Below, one piece after another: positions 48,757-57,634 of a stretch of 64,000 nucleotides of DNA (the stretch's first letter is position 1; every line of letters starts with the position of its first letter). The notes beneath the pieces were generated by a model. It did not search any database, was not told where the DNA came from, and saw nothing but the letters and a program-made list of their open reading frames with translations. The position numbers were made by a program, and so were the translations under genes. The stretch lies in NCBI GenBank assembly GCA_031376285.1, contig JANMDN010000024.1, positions 26,740-90,739 of the forward strand. Direction: 5' to 3'. Source of the DNA: JANMDN01 sp031376285. GTDB taxonomy: Bacteria; Actinomycetota; Thermoleophilia; Miltoncostaeales; Miltoncostaeaceae.

Positions 48757-49390
48757 CCCGGTCATCTTCGACCTCGACGGCACGCTCGTCGACACGGTCG
48801 CGCTGATCCGTGAGTCGCACCGGCACGCCGTTACGACCGTCCTCGGCAAGGATCTCCCGGACCGAGCATTGATCGCGCACGTCGGTCGCCCCCTGATCGA
48901 ACAGATGCGAGTGTTCTCGCCGGAGCGCGCCGACGAGCTCTACGACGTCTACCGAACGTGGAATCACGCGAACACCGCCGCGATGATCCGGACCTACGAC
49001 GGTATCGACGAGATGCTCGACGAACTCGACGCCGCCGGCCGACGGACCGCCGTGGTGACGTCCAAGAGCCGCGACGCCGTCGAGCTGGCGTTCGACGCGA
49101 TCCCGAGCCTGCGCGCCCGTTTCGAGGTCGTCATCTGCTCGGAGGACACCCCGCGACACAAGCCAAACGGCGACCCGATACTGCTTGCCCTTGAGCGCGT
49201 CGGCGCCCAGGCCTCGTCACGAGCGTGTTACGTCGGGGACTCCCCGTACGATCTCCAGGCGGCGCGCGCCGCGGGAGTCTCATCGGTCGCGGTCACCTGG
49301 GGATTTTTCGAGGCCCCGGTCCTCGCGGCTGAGGAACCCGACGCGATCGCCGATCGCCCCTCTGAACTCCAGGACATCTTCCGGTCGTGA
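48749..49390 (+). CDS. HAD-family phosphatase
   Basis: A 213-residue haloacid dehalogenase-type hydrolase: nucleophile motif FDLDGTLVDT (7-16), motif II VVTSKS, a Lys in RHKPNGDP and acidic motif IV CYVGDSPYDLQAARAAG. Closest in appearance to phosphoglycolate or pyrophosphate phosphatases (Gph/PpaX). It lies between surE and ligA, overlapping both. Confidence 0.9.
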   Translation: MYDPVIFDLDGTLVDTVALIRESHRHAVTTVLGKDLPDRALIAHVGRPLIEQMRVFSPERADELYDVYRTWNHANTAAMIRTYDGIDEMLDELDAAGRRTAVVTSKSRDAVELAFDAIPSLRARFEVVICSEDTPRHKPNGDPILLALERVGAQASSRACYVGDSPYDLQAARAAGVSSVAVTWGFFEAPVLAAEEPDAIADRPSELQDIFRS

Positions 49391-51423
49391 CACATCCCGC
49401 CGCCCGAATCGCCGAGCTGACCGCGCAGATTCGTGAGGCCAATGATGCGTACCACGTTCGCGACTCCCCGACGGTGGATGACGCGGTCTACGACGCGATG
49501 GTGCGGGAGCTCGAGGGCCTTGAGGCTCGGCATCCGGACCTTGCTCAACACAACTCGCCGACGCGGTCGGTTGGCGCAGCTCCGCAAGGGCGATTTACGG
49601 AGGTCACCCACCGCGAGCCCATGCTCAGCCTCGCAAACGCTCGAGGCCCGGAGGAACTTGAGGCCTGGTTTCGGCGGGCACAGAACATCCTCGCGGCAGA
49701 AGGGCTCGCCGACCGGCCTGTGCAGTTCGTTGTCGAGCCGAAGATCGACGGCCTTGCCGTCTCCCTGACGTACGAATTCGGGAAGCTCGTCCGGGGCGCA
49801 ACGCGCGGCGACGGCGTTGTCGGTGAGGACGTCACCCAGAATCTCCTGACGATCGGGAGCATCCCACGACAGTTCCCCGCGTCGAGTCCCGATGTCATCG
49901 AGGTGCGCGGCGAGGTCTACCTTCCGCTTGGCGCGTTCGGCGCGTTTAACGAGTCGCGCGTCGCGGCGGGTCTCCCGACGTTTGCCAACCCCCGAAACTC
50001 CGCGGCCGGGTCGCTTCGCCAAGTGGATCCGACCGAGACCGCGAAGCGTCCACTTGCGCTTTGGTGCTATGGGGTTGCGGCTTGGGACGGCGACGGCCGC
50101 CCCAAGGGCCAGTGGGACGCACTCCAGTGGCTCAGTGCGAACGGCTTCCCGGTCAATCCTGACATCGAGCGCGTGGGCTCGATCGACGCGGCGGCGGCGG
50201 CCTGCGCGTCCTGGGAGGCGCGCCGCGCTGAACTTGACATGGATATCGATGGCGCGGTCGTGAAGATCGACGACGCGGAGCTTCAGCGGCGCCTTGGAAG
50301 CGTCGGGCGGGCACCCCGCTGGGCGATCGCGTACAAGTTCACACCAACAACCGCCACAACCAGGCTCCTCGACGTTGTGGTGAGCGTCGGCCGTACCGGT
50401 GCGCTCATCCCATTCGCCGTGCTCGACCCGGTTCAGGTTGGTGGCGTCACCGTCCGTCAGGCGACCCTCCACAACCAGGACGACATCGCCCGCAAGGACA
50501 TCCGCGTCGGCGATCTCGTGATCGTCCAGCGCGCGGGCGACGTGATTCCCCAGGTCGTCGGACCGGTCACCGATGTGCGGACCGGCGAGGAGCGCCCGTT
50601 CGAGATGCCGGAACGCTGCCCCACGTGCGACACACCGGTGTCGAGTCCGGACGGCGAGGTTCGGCGCTACTGCCCGAATCGCTCCTGCCCGGCTCAGCTC
50701 GTGCAGAGCCTCATTCACTTCGCCTCGCGGGGCGCGATGGATATCGAAGGCCTCGGCGAGAAGACGGTGAGCCGCCTCTTCGAGGTCGGCCTCGTCCGTT
50801 CGGTCGCCGATATCTACGCGCTCCGCGAGGAGCAGCTGCTCGCGCTCGACGGGTTCAAGGAGACATCTGCGCGCAACCTCGTCGCGGCGATCGACGCGTC
50901 TCGCCGCATGCCCTGGACGAGGGTACTCACGGGGCTCGGCATCCGCCACGTCGGCGACATCACCGCCAATGCGATCACCGCGGTTGCACCCTCACTCGAC
51001 GGGTTGCTCAAGGCCACCCTCGATGACCTCGCCGCAGCCGAGGGGGTTGGGCCGGTCGTCGGTGGCGCCGTCGTTGATTTCCTTGCCTCGCCGGCCAACC
51101 GTGACCTCCTGAATCAGCTCGCCCAGGCGGGCGTACAAACGCGCGTCGAGGGACAACGCGGGACGGTTGATGGGCCGCTGACTGGGGCGACCGTTGTCGT
51201 GACGGGCAGCCTTGGCGCGATGTCGCGCGACGAAGCCAAGCGGGCGGTCGCGGATGCGGGTGGACGGGCAACCGAGTCGGTCAGCGCGCAAACAACCTTC
51301 CTCGTCGCTGGTGAGAAGGCGGGCTCGAAACTCGCAAAGGCCGAGAAGCTCGGCGTACCGATTCTCGACGAGGCGCGCTTCCTTCGGGTGCTTACGGGGT
51401 CGGAGCCGCTGCCGGCCCGGTGA
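49387..51423 (+). CDS. ligA: NAD-dependent DNA ligase
   Basis: LigA seals nicks in replication and repair. The 678-residue product has the adenylated Lys119 in EPKIDGLAVSL, the OB-fold, a four-cysteine zinc finger (CPTCDTP ... CPNRSCPAQ, about 413-434), HhH motifs and a C-terminal BRCT domain (about 600-678). GTG start in a GTGA overlap with the HAD gene. Its 3' end overlaps the converging dacB gene by 32 nt. Confidence 0.98.
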   Translation: MTHPAARIAELTAQIREANDAYHVRDSPTVDDAVYDAMVRELEGLEARHPDLAQHNSPTRSVGAAPQGRFTEVTHREPMLSLANARGPEELEAWFRRAQNILAAEGLADRPVQFVVEPKIDGLAVSLTYEFGKLVRGATRGDGVVGEDVTQNLLTIGSIPRQFPASSPDVIEVRGEVYLPLGAFGAFNESRVAAGLPTFANPRNSAAGSLRQVDPTETAKRPLALWCYGVAAWDGDGRPKGQWDALQWLSANGFPVNPDIERVGSIDAAAAACASWEARRAELDMDIDGAVVKIDDAELQRRLGSVGRAPRWAIAYKFTPTTATTRLLDVVVSVGRTGALIPFAVLDPVQVGGVTVRQATLHNQDDIARKDIRVGDLVIVQRAGDVIPQVVGPVTDVRTGEERPFEMPERCPTCDTPVSSPDGEVRRYCPNRSCPAQLVQSLIHFASRGAMDIEGLGEKTVSRLFEVGLVRSVADIYALREEQLLALDGFKETSARNLVAAIDASRRMPWTRVLTGLGIRHVGDITANAITAVAPSLDGLLKATLDDLAAAEGVGPVVGGAVVDFLASPANRDLLNQLAQAGVQTRVEGQRGTVDGPLTGATVVVTGSLGAMSRDEAKRAVADAGGRATESVSAQTTFLVAGEKAGSKLAKAEKLGVPILDEARFLRVLTGSEPLPAR

Positions 51424-52765
51424 CCGTGCCGATCGCCGTCGCGGGAGTCCCGGCCAGCCCGTCCGCGCTTCCGCTGGCGAGCATTGTCACGAGCTCGTCT
51501 TGGACGGCGTGCGCGCCCCCGATATCTGGGTCGTTCATGAGGAACGCGAACGCATAGCGCGCGCCAGACTGGCTGCTCACCACGCCGGCGAGTGCCGAGA
51601 CCCCAGAGATGTAGCCGGTCTTTGCGCGTACGCGGCGTCTGACGATGCCGTCACGCAGGCGACGGATCAGCGTTCCCTCGCCACCGCGAGCGAGGCCTCG
51701 AATCAGGGGATCTCCCCAGTTGGGATCGCCATCGGCAGCGGCGAGCACGCGCACGAGCGCCGTCGGGGTCAACCGGTTGAAGCGCGAGAGCCCTGACCCA
51801 TCGACGACTCGCTCGGCGCCCGTGAGCACACCGAGGGCCTCGAGCGTGGCCTCGGTCTGTGCGGCACCCGCTTCGGTGGTGCCCTCCTTGGCGATGTACG
51901 CGCCGACGTCGCGCAGGAGGATCTCAGCGATGAAGTTATCGCTTGCGGGAAGCATGATGCCGACGATTTCGCGCAAGGGGGGTGAGCTGACCGAGGCGAT
52001 TGGGCGAGCAACGCTCGGCGTGATGCCTCCGCGCAGGGGTCCCTTCTGCGCGATACCGATCGCCTTGAGCGATCGTTTGATACGTCGAGCGCTCGCGACC
52101 GGTGGGTTCTTGACGTATTGATCGCGCACGTCGCCGAGCCAGCTTTGGTTGATCGCAAGGCCCGTCAGCGGCGCAGAGTCCGCGACGTAGGAGGCATTCC
52201 AAAGCGGTCCGACGCGGCTCGTCGAAAGGAACGATTCGTCGGCGACGATGGGTCCCCTGATCGTCCGGATTCCGAGTTTGCGAAGCGGAGCCACGAGGCG
52301 CTGGATGCCGCCGCCGCGGCCCGAGAAGTAGGTTCGCGCGTAGTTCGGTGTCGAGAGCACCGGATCCCCGTAGCCCTTGACGTAGATCGGTCCGCGCAGA
52401 ACGCTGCCCGTTCGAACCGACGCGGAGCCGGCGACGAGGCGCGTCTGAAAGCGGAACTCCGGGCCGAGGTTGATGAGCGCGCTCGCGGCGGTAACGATCT
52501 TCATCGTCGAGGCCGGCGCGTAGCCGACGTCAGCTCGAAACGCGGAGATCTCGACCGGGCCGGACTCGTCGAGGCGCCAGATCAGCGCGCCGGTGCGGGG
52601 GTGGCTCGCGGTCCAGCGCTCGAGGGTCGCGTCAACCGGCGCGATTGCGCCGGATACCTTGGGTGCTGTGGCAACAAGGGCCCCAGACACGACCAGCGCC
52701 GCGAGTGCGGCGCTGGAAGAACGATGGCGCGGCCCGGAGGGCCGCTGTGGGCTCGTGGTGGCTAT
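51392..52765 (-). CDS. dacB: D-alanyl-D-alanine carboxypeptidase/endopeptidase (PBP4 type), apparent ATA start
   Basis: An exported peptidoglycan DD-peptidase with the three penicillin-binding motifs: SxxK in APASTMK (S86, K89), SxN in SDN (275-277) and KTG (382-384). The first usual start codon, GTG at 52690, lies inside the signal peptide and removes its basic part. Starting from the ATA at 52765 gives MATTSPQRPSGPRHRSSSAA, then LAALVVSGALVATA: a complete signal peptide in a 457-residue protein. That ATA overlaps the stop of the upstream small gene as ATAG, the same arrangement as secY-adk. Confidence 0.9.
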   Translation of the reverse strand: MATTSPQRPSGPRHRSSSAALAALVVSGALVATAPKVSGAIAPVDATLERWTASHPRTGALIWRLDESGPVEISAFRADVGYAPASTMKIVTAASALINLGPEFRFQTRLVAGSASVRTGSVLRGPIYVKGYGDPVLSTPNYARTYFSGRGGGIQRLVAPLRKLGIRTIRGPIVADESFLSTSRVGPLWNASYVADSAPLTGLAINQSWLGDVRDQYVKNPPVASARRIKRSLKAIGIAQKGPLRGGITPSVARPIASVSSPPLREIVGIMLPASDNFIAEILLRDVGAYIAKEGTTEAGAAQTEATLEALGVLTGAERVVDGSGLSRFNRLTPTALVRVLAAADGDPNWGDPLIRGLARGGEGTLIRRLRDGIVRRRVRAKTGYISGVSALAGVVSSQSGARYAFAFLMNDPDIGGAHAVQDELVTMLASGSADGLAGTPATAIGTVTGPAAAPTP

Positions 52766-52956
52766 GGCGCGGCGACCGCCGCGATCGACTCGTCGCTCAC
52801 GTTGCGACCTGTGGCGATCATGGTGTGAACGAACAGGGTCTTGTCGATCCGGCCTTGGTAGACGGGCACAGATTCCTCCATGCAGAAACGAAGAACGTCG
52901 TTGGTTCGCATTCCGGTGAGCTCAGAGATCTCATCCGGCGTTAGGTGGTTCGCCAT
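52762..52956 (-). CDS. Small protein with possible helix-turn-helix, upstream of dacB
   Basis: A 64-residue protein, MANHLTPDEISELTGMRTND with a following VLRFCMEESVPVYQGRIDKT. The first 35 residues resemble a MerR- or excisionase-like helix-turn-helix. The ATG has a strong GGAGGAG site. Its TAG overlaps the apparent dacB start, so the two genes look translationally coupled. It was not recognised as a named family. Confidence 0.7.
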   Translation of the reverse strand: MANHLTPDEISELTGMRTNDVLRFCMEESVPVYQGRIDKTLFVHTMIATGRNVSDESIAAVAAP

Positions 52957-52994
52957 CGCTTGGAACGCTCCTCCTACGGGGGTGAATGACCAAC

Positions 52995-53022
52995 AAAAAA
53001 CCCGCCGTGCTCGGGCGGGTTT
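52995..53022 (-). terminator. Intrinsic terminator of the PAP2-family gene
   Basis: On the minus strand, AAACCCGCC, a 7-nt loop, GGCGGGTTT and three more T (stem 53014-53022 with 52998-53006, T-tract to 52995) form a classic terminator downstream of the membrane phosphatase-like gene. Confidence 0.88.
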
Positions 53023-53180
53023 CGGGGTGGATCAGTGCGAGCAACGTACCGGCTGCCTTTCAGCGATCCGGCGTGCGGTTCAGGTGCCTCATGGAGGCAA
53101 TCGTAGTCCTTTCGCCGTGGGACGCAAGCGCCGCGACGCACAGGACTTCTCGCAAAAAGCGGCGACCGGGGCAACCGGTG

Positions 53181-53999
53181 TCAGCGCTGGGCGCGCACCA
53201 TGTCGTGCGTGACGCCCATCGGGTTCCCGGATCGCGCCAGGCTCCACGCGGCGACCCCGGCGAAGCCCACGAGGATCGCCACGGCTCCCCCCACGCTGTC
53301 GAGAACGTAGTGGTTGGCCGTGCCGGTGATCGTCAGGAACACGACGACCGGGTAGGCGAGCGCGACGGCCCGAATGGGCCACGACCGCAGCAGGTACGCC
53401 GCAACGAGCCCCACCATGAACGCGTATCCGAAGTGCATCGAGGGAACGGCCGCGTACGGGTTGAAGAGCGATGCGAGCGCCCCGGCGTGAAGGTCGATGC
53501 CGCTGATCTGCTGGAGCGTGTCGATAAACCCCGTGTCGTACATGAGGCGTGGGGGGGCGACCGGAAAGGCGACGAACACGGCAAGAGCGGCGGCGTTCGC
53601 GGCAAAGAACGCGTTGCGGACATAGGGGTAGACGCGCGGGCGCGAGCGGTAGAGCCAGACGAAGAAGAGCGTCGTCACGATCCAATGGGCGGAGACATAG
53701 AAGTAGTTCAGGATCGAAATGAGCTGAAGATGGTCGAGGAAGAACCGCTGGATGTCCGTTTCGACGAAGAGCCCGGTCGCCTTCTCCCAGCGAATCAGGC
53801 CCCAGGCGTTGCGGAATGCCCGCCAGGGTTCGCCGACGACCAGGGCCCGAGAGACCTGGTAGGCGATGAGTGCGAACGCAAACAGGATGACCTCGTAGAG
53901 CCAAGGCCGTTGCGCGAAGCGCCTGCGCAGCGCTGAGAGGCCAGGGCGCGTTCGAACGGCTGGCGTGACCTGCACGGTTTCGGATCGCTCAAGAAGCAT
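53181..53999 (-). CDS. PAP2-superfamily membrane protein (inositol-phosphoryl transfer type)
   Basis: A 272-residue membrane protein with about six membrane segments and the PAP2 motifs FPVAPPRLM (145-153), VPSMHFGYA (185-193) and ANHYVLDSVGG (228-238); the His in SMH and NHY with the Asp form the expected catalytic set. Such proteins are lipid phosphatases or phosphotransferases acting at the outer membrane face. ATG at 53999 is preferred, since AAGGG lies 7 nt upstream within a longer GTG-started frame. Confidence 0.85.
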   Translation of the reverse strand: MLLERSETVQVTPAVRTRPGLSALRRRFAQRPWLYEVILFAFALIAYQVSRALVVGEPWRAFRNAWGLIRWEKATGLFVETDIQRFFLDHLQLISILNYFYVSAHWIVTTLFFVWLYRSRPRVYPYVRNAFFAANAAALAVFVAFPVAPPRLMYDTGFIDTLQQISGIDLHAGALASLFNPYAAVPSMHFGYAFMVGLVAAYLLRSWPIRAVALAYPVVVFLTITGTANHYVLDSVGGAVAILVGFAGVAAWSLARSGNPMGVTHDMVRAQR

Positions 54000-54127
54000 C
54001 GTGGAACCCTTCACCTGGACACGAACGCATGGCGGGAGGCCGTCCCTGGTACCCCCAACACGAATACGTAAGGGCCACGTTACCCCGCCTCTCGGCTGGC
54101 GGCAAGGATGTTCTGACGGTCTTCCTA

Positions 54128-54156
54128 TTGGCGGGCCGGCCCCTGGCCGCTACGAT
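54128..54156 (+). promoter_or_regulatory. Promoter of the tRNA-Pro gene
   Basis: TTGGCG (54128-54133), a 17-nt spacer and TACGAT (54151-54156), about 16 nt before the tRNA. It is the best-formed two-box promoter in the window. Confidence 0.7.
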
Positions 54157-54172
54157 GCGCTGCTGGCAGTCG

Positions 54173-54246
54173 CGGGGTGTGGCGCAGCTTGGTAGCGCGC
54201 TCCGTTCGGGTCGGAGAGGTCCCCGGTTCAAATCCGGGCACCCCGA
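54173..54246 (+). tRNA. tRNA-Pro (anticodon CGG)
   Basis: A 74-nt cloverleaf: acceptor CGGGGTG/CACCCCG (54173-54179, 54239-54245), D arm GCGC-AGCTTGGTA-GCGC, anticodon stem CTCCG/CGGAG with loop TTCGGGT (anticodon CGG, G37), T arm CCCGG-TTCAAAT-CCGGG, discriminator A. The CCA end is not encoded. It reads CCG codons, which are common in this GC-rich genome. Confidence 0.96.
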
Positions 54247-54317
54247 TTGCCGTGGTTGGCGGGTTTCTGGATCAAGTTCAGGCCCGCCAACCGTGTTTTC
54301 TCCCGAAAGGCAGGCCG

Positions 54318-54728
54318 GTGCGCCTGAGTCGGAGCCCAGCCGAAGTCATGCGCAGTGCGCGCACCATCGCGATCGTCGGGGCAAGCGACCGTCCTGAGCG
54401 GGCGAGTCACGGCGTCATGGCGTACCTGCTCGAACACGGCTTCGACGTGATCCCGGTGCGCCCCGACGGCGAGACGGTCCTCGGACAGCCTGTGGTGGCG
54501 ACGCTCGCGCAGATCGAGCGGCCGGTCGACATCGTCGACCTCTTCGTACGCGGTGAACTCGTGCCGGATTTGGCGCGCGCCGCGGTCGCGATCGGGGCTC
54601 CGGCGCTCTGGCTCCAGCCCGGCTGCGTCAGCGCTGAGGGCACCGCGATCGCGCGTGCCGCGGGCCTTGACGTCATCGAGGCCCGGTGCACCCGGCAGGT
54701 GCACCGCGATGAGGTTCTTAGACCGTGA
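54318..54728 (+). CDS. CoA-binding-domain protein
   Basis: A 136-residue Rossmann-like CoA-binding protein (YccU/CoA_binding family). It shows ARTIAIVGASDRPERASHGV near the N-terminus, VIPVRPDGETVLGQPVVATL in the middle and PALWLQPGCVSAEG towards the end. GTG at 54318 is chosen: AAAGG lies 7 nt upstream and the extra N-terminal helix (SRSPAEVMRSA) matches the family; an ATG at 54348 is the alternative. No catalytic activity is known for the family. It overlaps the converging nfu gene by 11 nt. Confidence 0.85.
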   Translation: MRLSRSPAEVMRSARTIAIVGASDRPERASHGVMAYLLEHGFDVIPVRPDGETVLGQPVVATLAQIERPVDIVDLFVRGELVPDLARAAVAIGAPALWLQPGCVSAEGTAIARAAGLDVIEARCTRQVHRDEVLRP

Positions 54729-54951
54729 TGACGCCTTCGACCTCGGGAATCTCGCGGCGAAGCTCGGCTTCGATGCCGAGCGTGAGGGTCGCCGTCGACA
54801 TCGGGCAACCGCCGCAGGCGCCAAGCATGTGCAGGTGCACGAAGCCCTCGTCATCGAAGTCGACAAACTCGACATCCCCGCCATCGGAATGGAGGGCCGG
54901 GCGGATTCGTTCGAGGACATCCTCGATGCGGGTCAGCATTTCCGTCGACAT
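54718..54951 (-). CDS. NifU C-terminal-domain (Nfu) iron-sulfur carrier
   Basis: A 77-residue protein made only of the Nfu domain, with the cluster-binding CxxC in GACGGCPMS (C46, C49) and RIRPALHSDGGDVEFVDF near the start. Nfu proteins pass 4Fe-4S clusters to target enzymes; the RlmD-type methyltransferase at 61.5 kb is a possible client. The ATG has a strong GGAGGAAGG site, which shows the longer open frame upstream is not used. Confidence 0.93.
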   Translation of the reverse strand: MSTEMLTRIEDVLERIRPALHSDGGDVEFVDFDDEGFVHLHMLGACGGCPMSTATLTLGIEAELRREIPEVEGVITV

Positions 54952-55023
54952 GCGACCTTCCTCCGGTAATGGTTGCGTACGCAATCGCAATGGTAGCGCC
55001 CTTCGCTGGGAAACGGGGCCTCG

Positions 55024-55857
55024 GTGACGCCACACCCTGGTGCGCTCCGGGTGGCCGCCGTTCAGCTGAGCACCGGCCCCGACGACACAGAGAACGTCCG
55101 ATCGGCCGAGCGGTTGGTTACCGAGGCCGCCGACCGGGGTGCGCGCCTGGTCGTCCTCCCAGAGAAATGGCCCCTCCTCGAAGCGTCGGCGGCGAGCCCC
55201 GCGCAGCCCGTCGAGGGTGCGTGGCTCACCTCGGCACGCGGCTGGGCTCGCTCGCTTGGCATCTGGATTCTCGCCGGCAGCATCCTTGAGGCGATGCCCG
55301 GCGAGCACCGCGCGTACAACACGAGCGTCCTCGTGACTCCCGACGGCAGCGACGCCGCCTGCTACCGAAAACTCCACCTCTTCGATGTCGACGTTGGCGG
55401 CCACCGGTACCGCGAGTCCGAGGGGGCGGTGGCAGGTGACGGGCTCGCGACGGGCGTCGTCGACGGACTCCGAGTTGGGCTGTCCATTTGTTATGACCTC
55501 CGTTTTCCGGAGCTCTATCGCGGGCTCGCCGACCTCGGCGCCGACATCCTTGCGGTGCCGTCGGCGTTCACGACCACGACCGGGCGCGACCACTGGGAGG
55601 TGCTCCTACGCGCTCGCGCGATCGAGAACCAAGCGTTTGTCATCGCCGCCAACCAGGCCGGCCAGCACGCAAACGGCACCTCGTCGTACGGTCACAGCAT
55701 GATCGTCGACCCGTGGGGCCGGATCCTCGCGGAGGCCTCGGATGGGCCGGGCGTCGTCGTGGCCGACCTGGACCGTCGTCAGCTCACCGAGATCCGCGAG
55801 CGGCTCCCCGCGCTCGCCCATCGTCGAGACGACGTGTTCGGGCCCCGGGGAGCATGA
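55024..55857 (+). CDS. Nitrilase-superfamily carbon-nitrogen hydrolase
   Basis: A 277-residue amidase-type enzyme with the catalytic triad Glu47 (VLPEKW), Lys116 (YRKLHLFD) and Cys156 (SICYDLRFPEL). The sequence around Cys and the conserved HSMIVDPWG resemble the Nit/omega-amidase branch (deaminated-glutathione or 2-oxoglutaramate amidase). GTG start. The substrate is inferred only. Confidence 0.92.
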   Translation: MTPHPGALRVAAVQLSTGPDDTENVRSAERLVTEAADRGARLVVLPEKWPLLEASAASPAQPVEGAWLTSARGWARSLGIWILAGSILEAMPGEHRAYNTSVLVTPDGSDAACYRKLHLFDVDVGGHRYRESEGAVAGDGLATGVVDGLRVGLSICYDLRFPELYRGLADLGADILAVPSAFTTTTGRDHWEVLLRARAIENQAFVIAANQAGQHANGTSSYGHSMIVDPWGRILAEASDGPGVVVADLDRRQLTEIRERLPALAHRRDDVFGPRGA

Positions 55858-56044
55858 GGCCAGACTCTCAGCAGCCGGTCGTTGCGGAAACCCACGCCTC
55901 ATGCGTTGGACCGGCCCAATCCTCTGGTGGACGCCATTCAGCGGCGGCGGCGAGGCCACGCTCGTCAGCGGTCAGCGGCTCCGGCAGCCATGTACGGGCG
56001 TCCTGCCTACCGGCCGCGTGATCGCCTGTCGTTGCCACGACGAT

Positions 56045-57541
56045 TCAGCCCCCGAGGAGCCGCTCGGCCTCCTCAGCCAGGAGCATGATGTCCGGCTGGG
56101 GGAGGCCCAACTCGCTTGCGAGCTCCTCCGCGGTGAGGCGTTGTCCGTCCTCCCAGATCTCACGCAAGAAGTGCCCCGCTTTCTTCTGCGTGAACCAGCG
56201 TCGCCCGAACTGCTCGCGCAGCATCACCGACAGGCTCGTCGCGAGCGTCCATGCGCGGAGGTAGGAAAGCACGTAGAAGGACTCGTCGATATCCTCGAGA
56301 TGGCGCTCGGCGGGCCACTCGATGCGGACCCCGTCTGTGAGGATTTCCGCGTACCGGGCTCCGGCGCCGTCCACCCCGGCCCCGTGAAACTCCAGTTCGT
56401 AGAGGAACTTCGCGCACGAACGGCGCTGGAAGAAGAGGCGCGCAACGGCAAGGTGGTCGACGATGTCGTCGTTGTCGCGCCCGCCGATCGTGTGCTCGAG
56501 CCACGCGGGATCTGCCAGCAGCCATTCCATGGTGAAGGCGAAGCATTCGGTGATCGCGTCGTCGCCGAGGCACCGAAACTCGAATGGGAGTCCCCGGCTC
56601 ACGCAGGCGAAGTGCTCGGCGTGGCCGGCCTCGTGCAGAAGGGCTGAGTAGTCATCGAGCCCTCCGGCCGGAGCGATGACGAGGTACACCTCGTCGGGCA
56701 CTCGTACCGGCGCGCAGAAGGCGCGGGGATCCTTCTTCGGCCGAGCCTCGACGTCGAGGTGGATGTTCGGTTGCGCGCGAAGGTCGAGCCCGAGGCCGTC
56801 GAGCGTCTGTTCGAAGATCCCGAGCATGTGCTTGGCCGGGAAGCGCTCGTCGTACGGCCCGCTTCGCATCAAGCGGGGGATGTCGCTGACGTTGGCACCG
56901 GTGAGTCCCACGCCGGAGTGCTCGCGCAGGGCGCTGTCGAAGCGACGCTCGAAGAGCGACTCGGTCGCGTCGAGGAAGCCGCGCCCCTGTTGGGCGAGTT
57001 TGTCGAAGTCGAGCCCGCTCAGCCGCTCGAAGAGGGCGCGGTAGCTTGGCGCCCCAAGCGTTCGGGCGGCCGCGTGGCGGGTATCCCAGACGTCTCGATG
57101 GGCGGGGTTCAGCTCGTGGTCGAGCACCCGATACAAGCGCCGGCTCAGGGTCTTGCGGTGATCACGGTCATCGTCGTTTGCCACGATCGCCGACACTTCG
57201 CGAAAGCCGACCTGCGCGCCCTCCCAGGCGATGACCGTCGACGCCTCAAGCTCGGCGACGGCGCGGGTCTGCGCTCGGCTGGCGGCGCCGATGGTCCCCT
57301 CGGCCGCGAAGCGCCCCAAGGTCCGGTAGGAGCGGGCGCGGTCTCCGCTGGCCCCGTCGGCCGCGTCGAGGAAGGCTTGGGCGATATCGGCGGAAAAGAG
57401 TTCGTGATGGCGTTCGTAGATGGTGTCGAGGGGTAGCTCGTCGGTGTGGCCCGCGGAGTGCTCGTACCAGGCGCGGTTGAGCTCCTCGGTGAACGCCTCA
57501 GCGTCGCGTCGATAGTCCTCGAGGTCCGGGAGGGAGGCCAC
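56045..57541 (-). CDS. M3-like zinc metallopeptidase
   Basis: A 498-residue cytoplasmic-looking protein with the zinc motif HEAGH (303-307) and a third ligand Glu332 in ITECFAF, on an all-helical scaffold like oligopeptidases of clan MA. No signal peptide. The sequence differs from classical PepF/oligoendopeptidases, so the subfamily is open. GTG start without a ribosome-binding site but with TAGGAT 6 nt upstream, a likely leaderless mRNA. Confidence 0.83.
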   Translation of the reverse strand: MASLPDLEDYRRDAEAFTEELNRAWYEHSAGHTDELPLDTIYERHHELFSADIAQAFLDAADGASGDRARSYRTLGRFAAEGTIGAASRAQTRAVAELEASTVIAWEGAQVGFREVSAIVANDDDRDHRKTLSRRLYRVLDHELNPAHRDVWDTRHAAARTLGAPSYRALFERLSGLDFDKLAQQGRGFLDATESLFERRFDSALREHSGVGLTGANVSDIPRLMRSGPYDERFPAKHMLGIFEQTLDGLGLDLRAQPNIHLDVEARPKKDPRAFCAPVRVPDEVYLVIAPAGGLDDYSALLHEAGHAEHFACVSRGLPFEFRCLGDDAITECFAFTMEWLLADPAWLEHTIGGRDNDDIVDHLAVARLFFQRRSCAKFLYELEFHGAGVDGAGARYAEILTDGVRIEWPAERHLEDIDESFYVLSYLRAWTLATSLSVMLREQFGRRWFTQKKAGHFLREIWEDGQRLTAEELASELGLPQPDIMLLAEEAERLLGG

Positions 57542-57547
57542 GCGGCG

Positions 57548-57553
57548 ATCCTA
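57548..57553 (-). promoter_or_regulatory. -10 box directly before the metallopeptidase gene
   Basis: Reads TAGGAT on the minus strand, with exactly 6 nt to the GTG start. A run of seven C occupies the spacer upstream. It predicts transcription from the start codon itself. Confidence 0.6.
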
Positions 57554-57634
57554 TCGAGCGCAAGGGGGGGCAACGACACGAACACCTTGGCGTGCTGTAA
57601 CCCACCTGTAAGGAACATCCGGTAGAAGACGGGT

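Noticed and set aside
54951..55593. Extended N-terminus for the nfu gene
   Set aside because: The upstream frame is antisense to the nitrilase gene, and a strong ribosome-binding site precedes the ATG at 54951.
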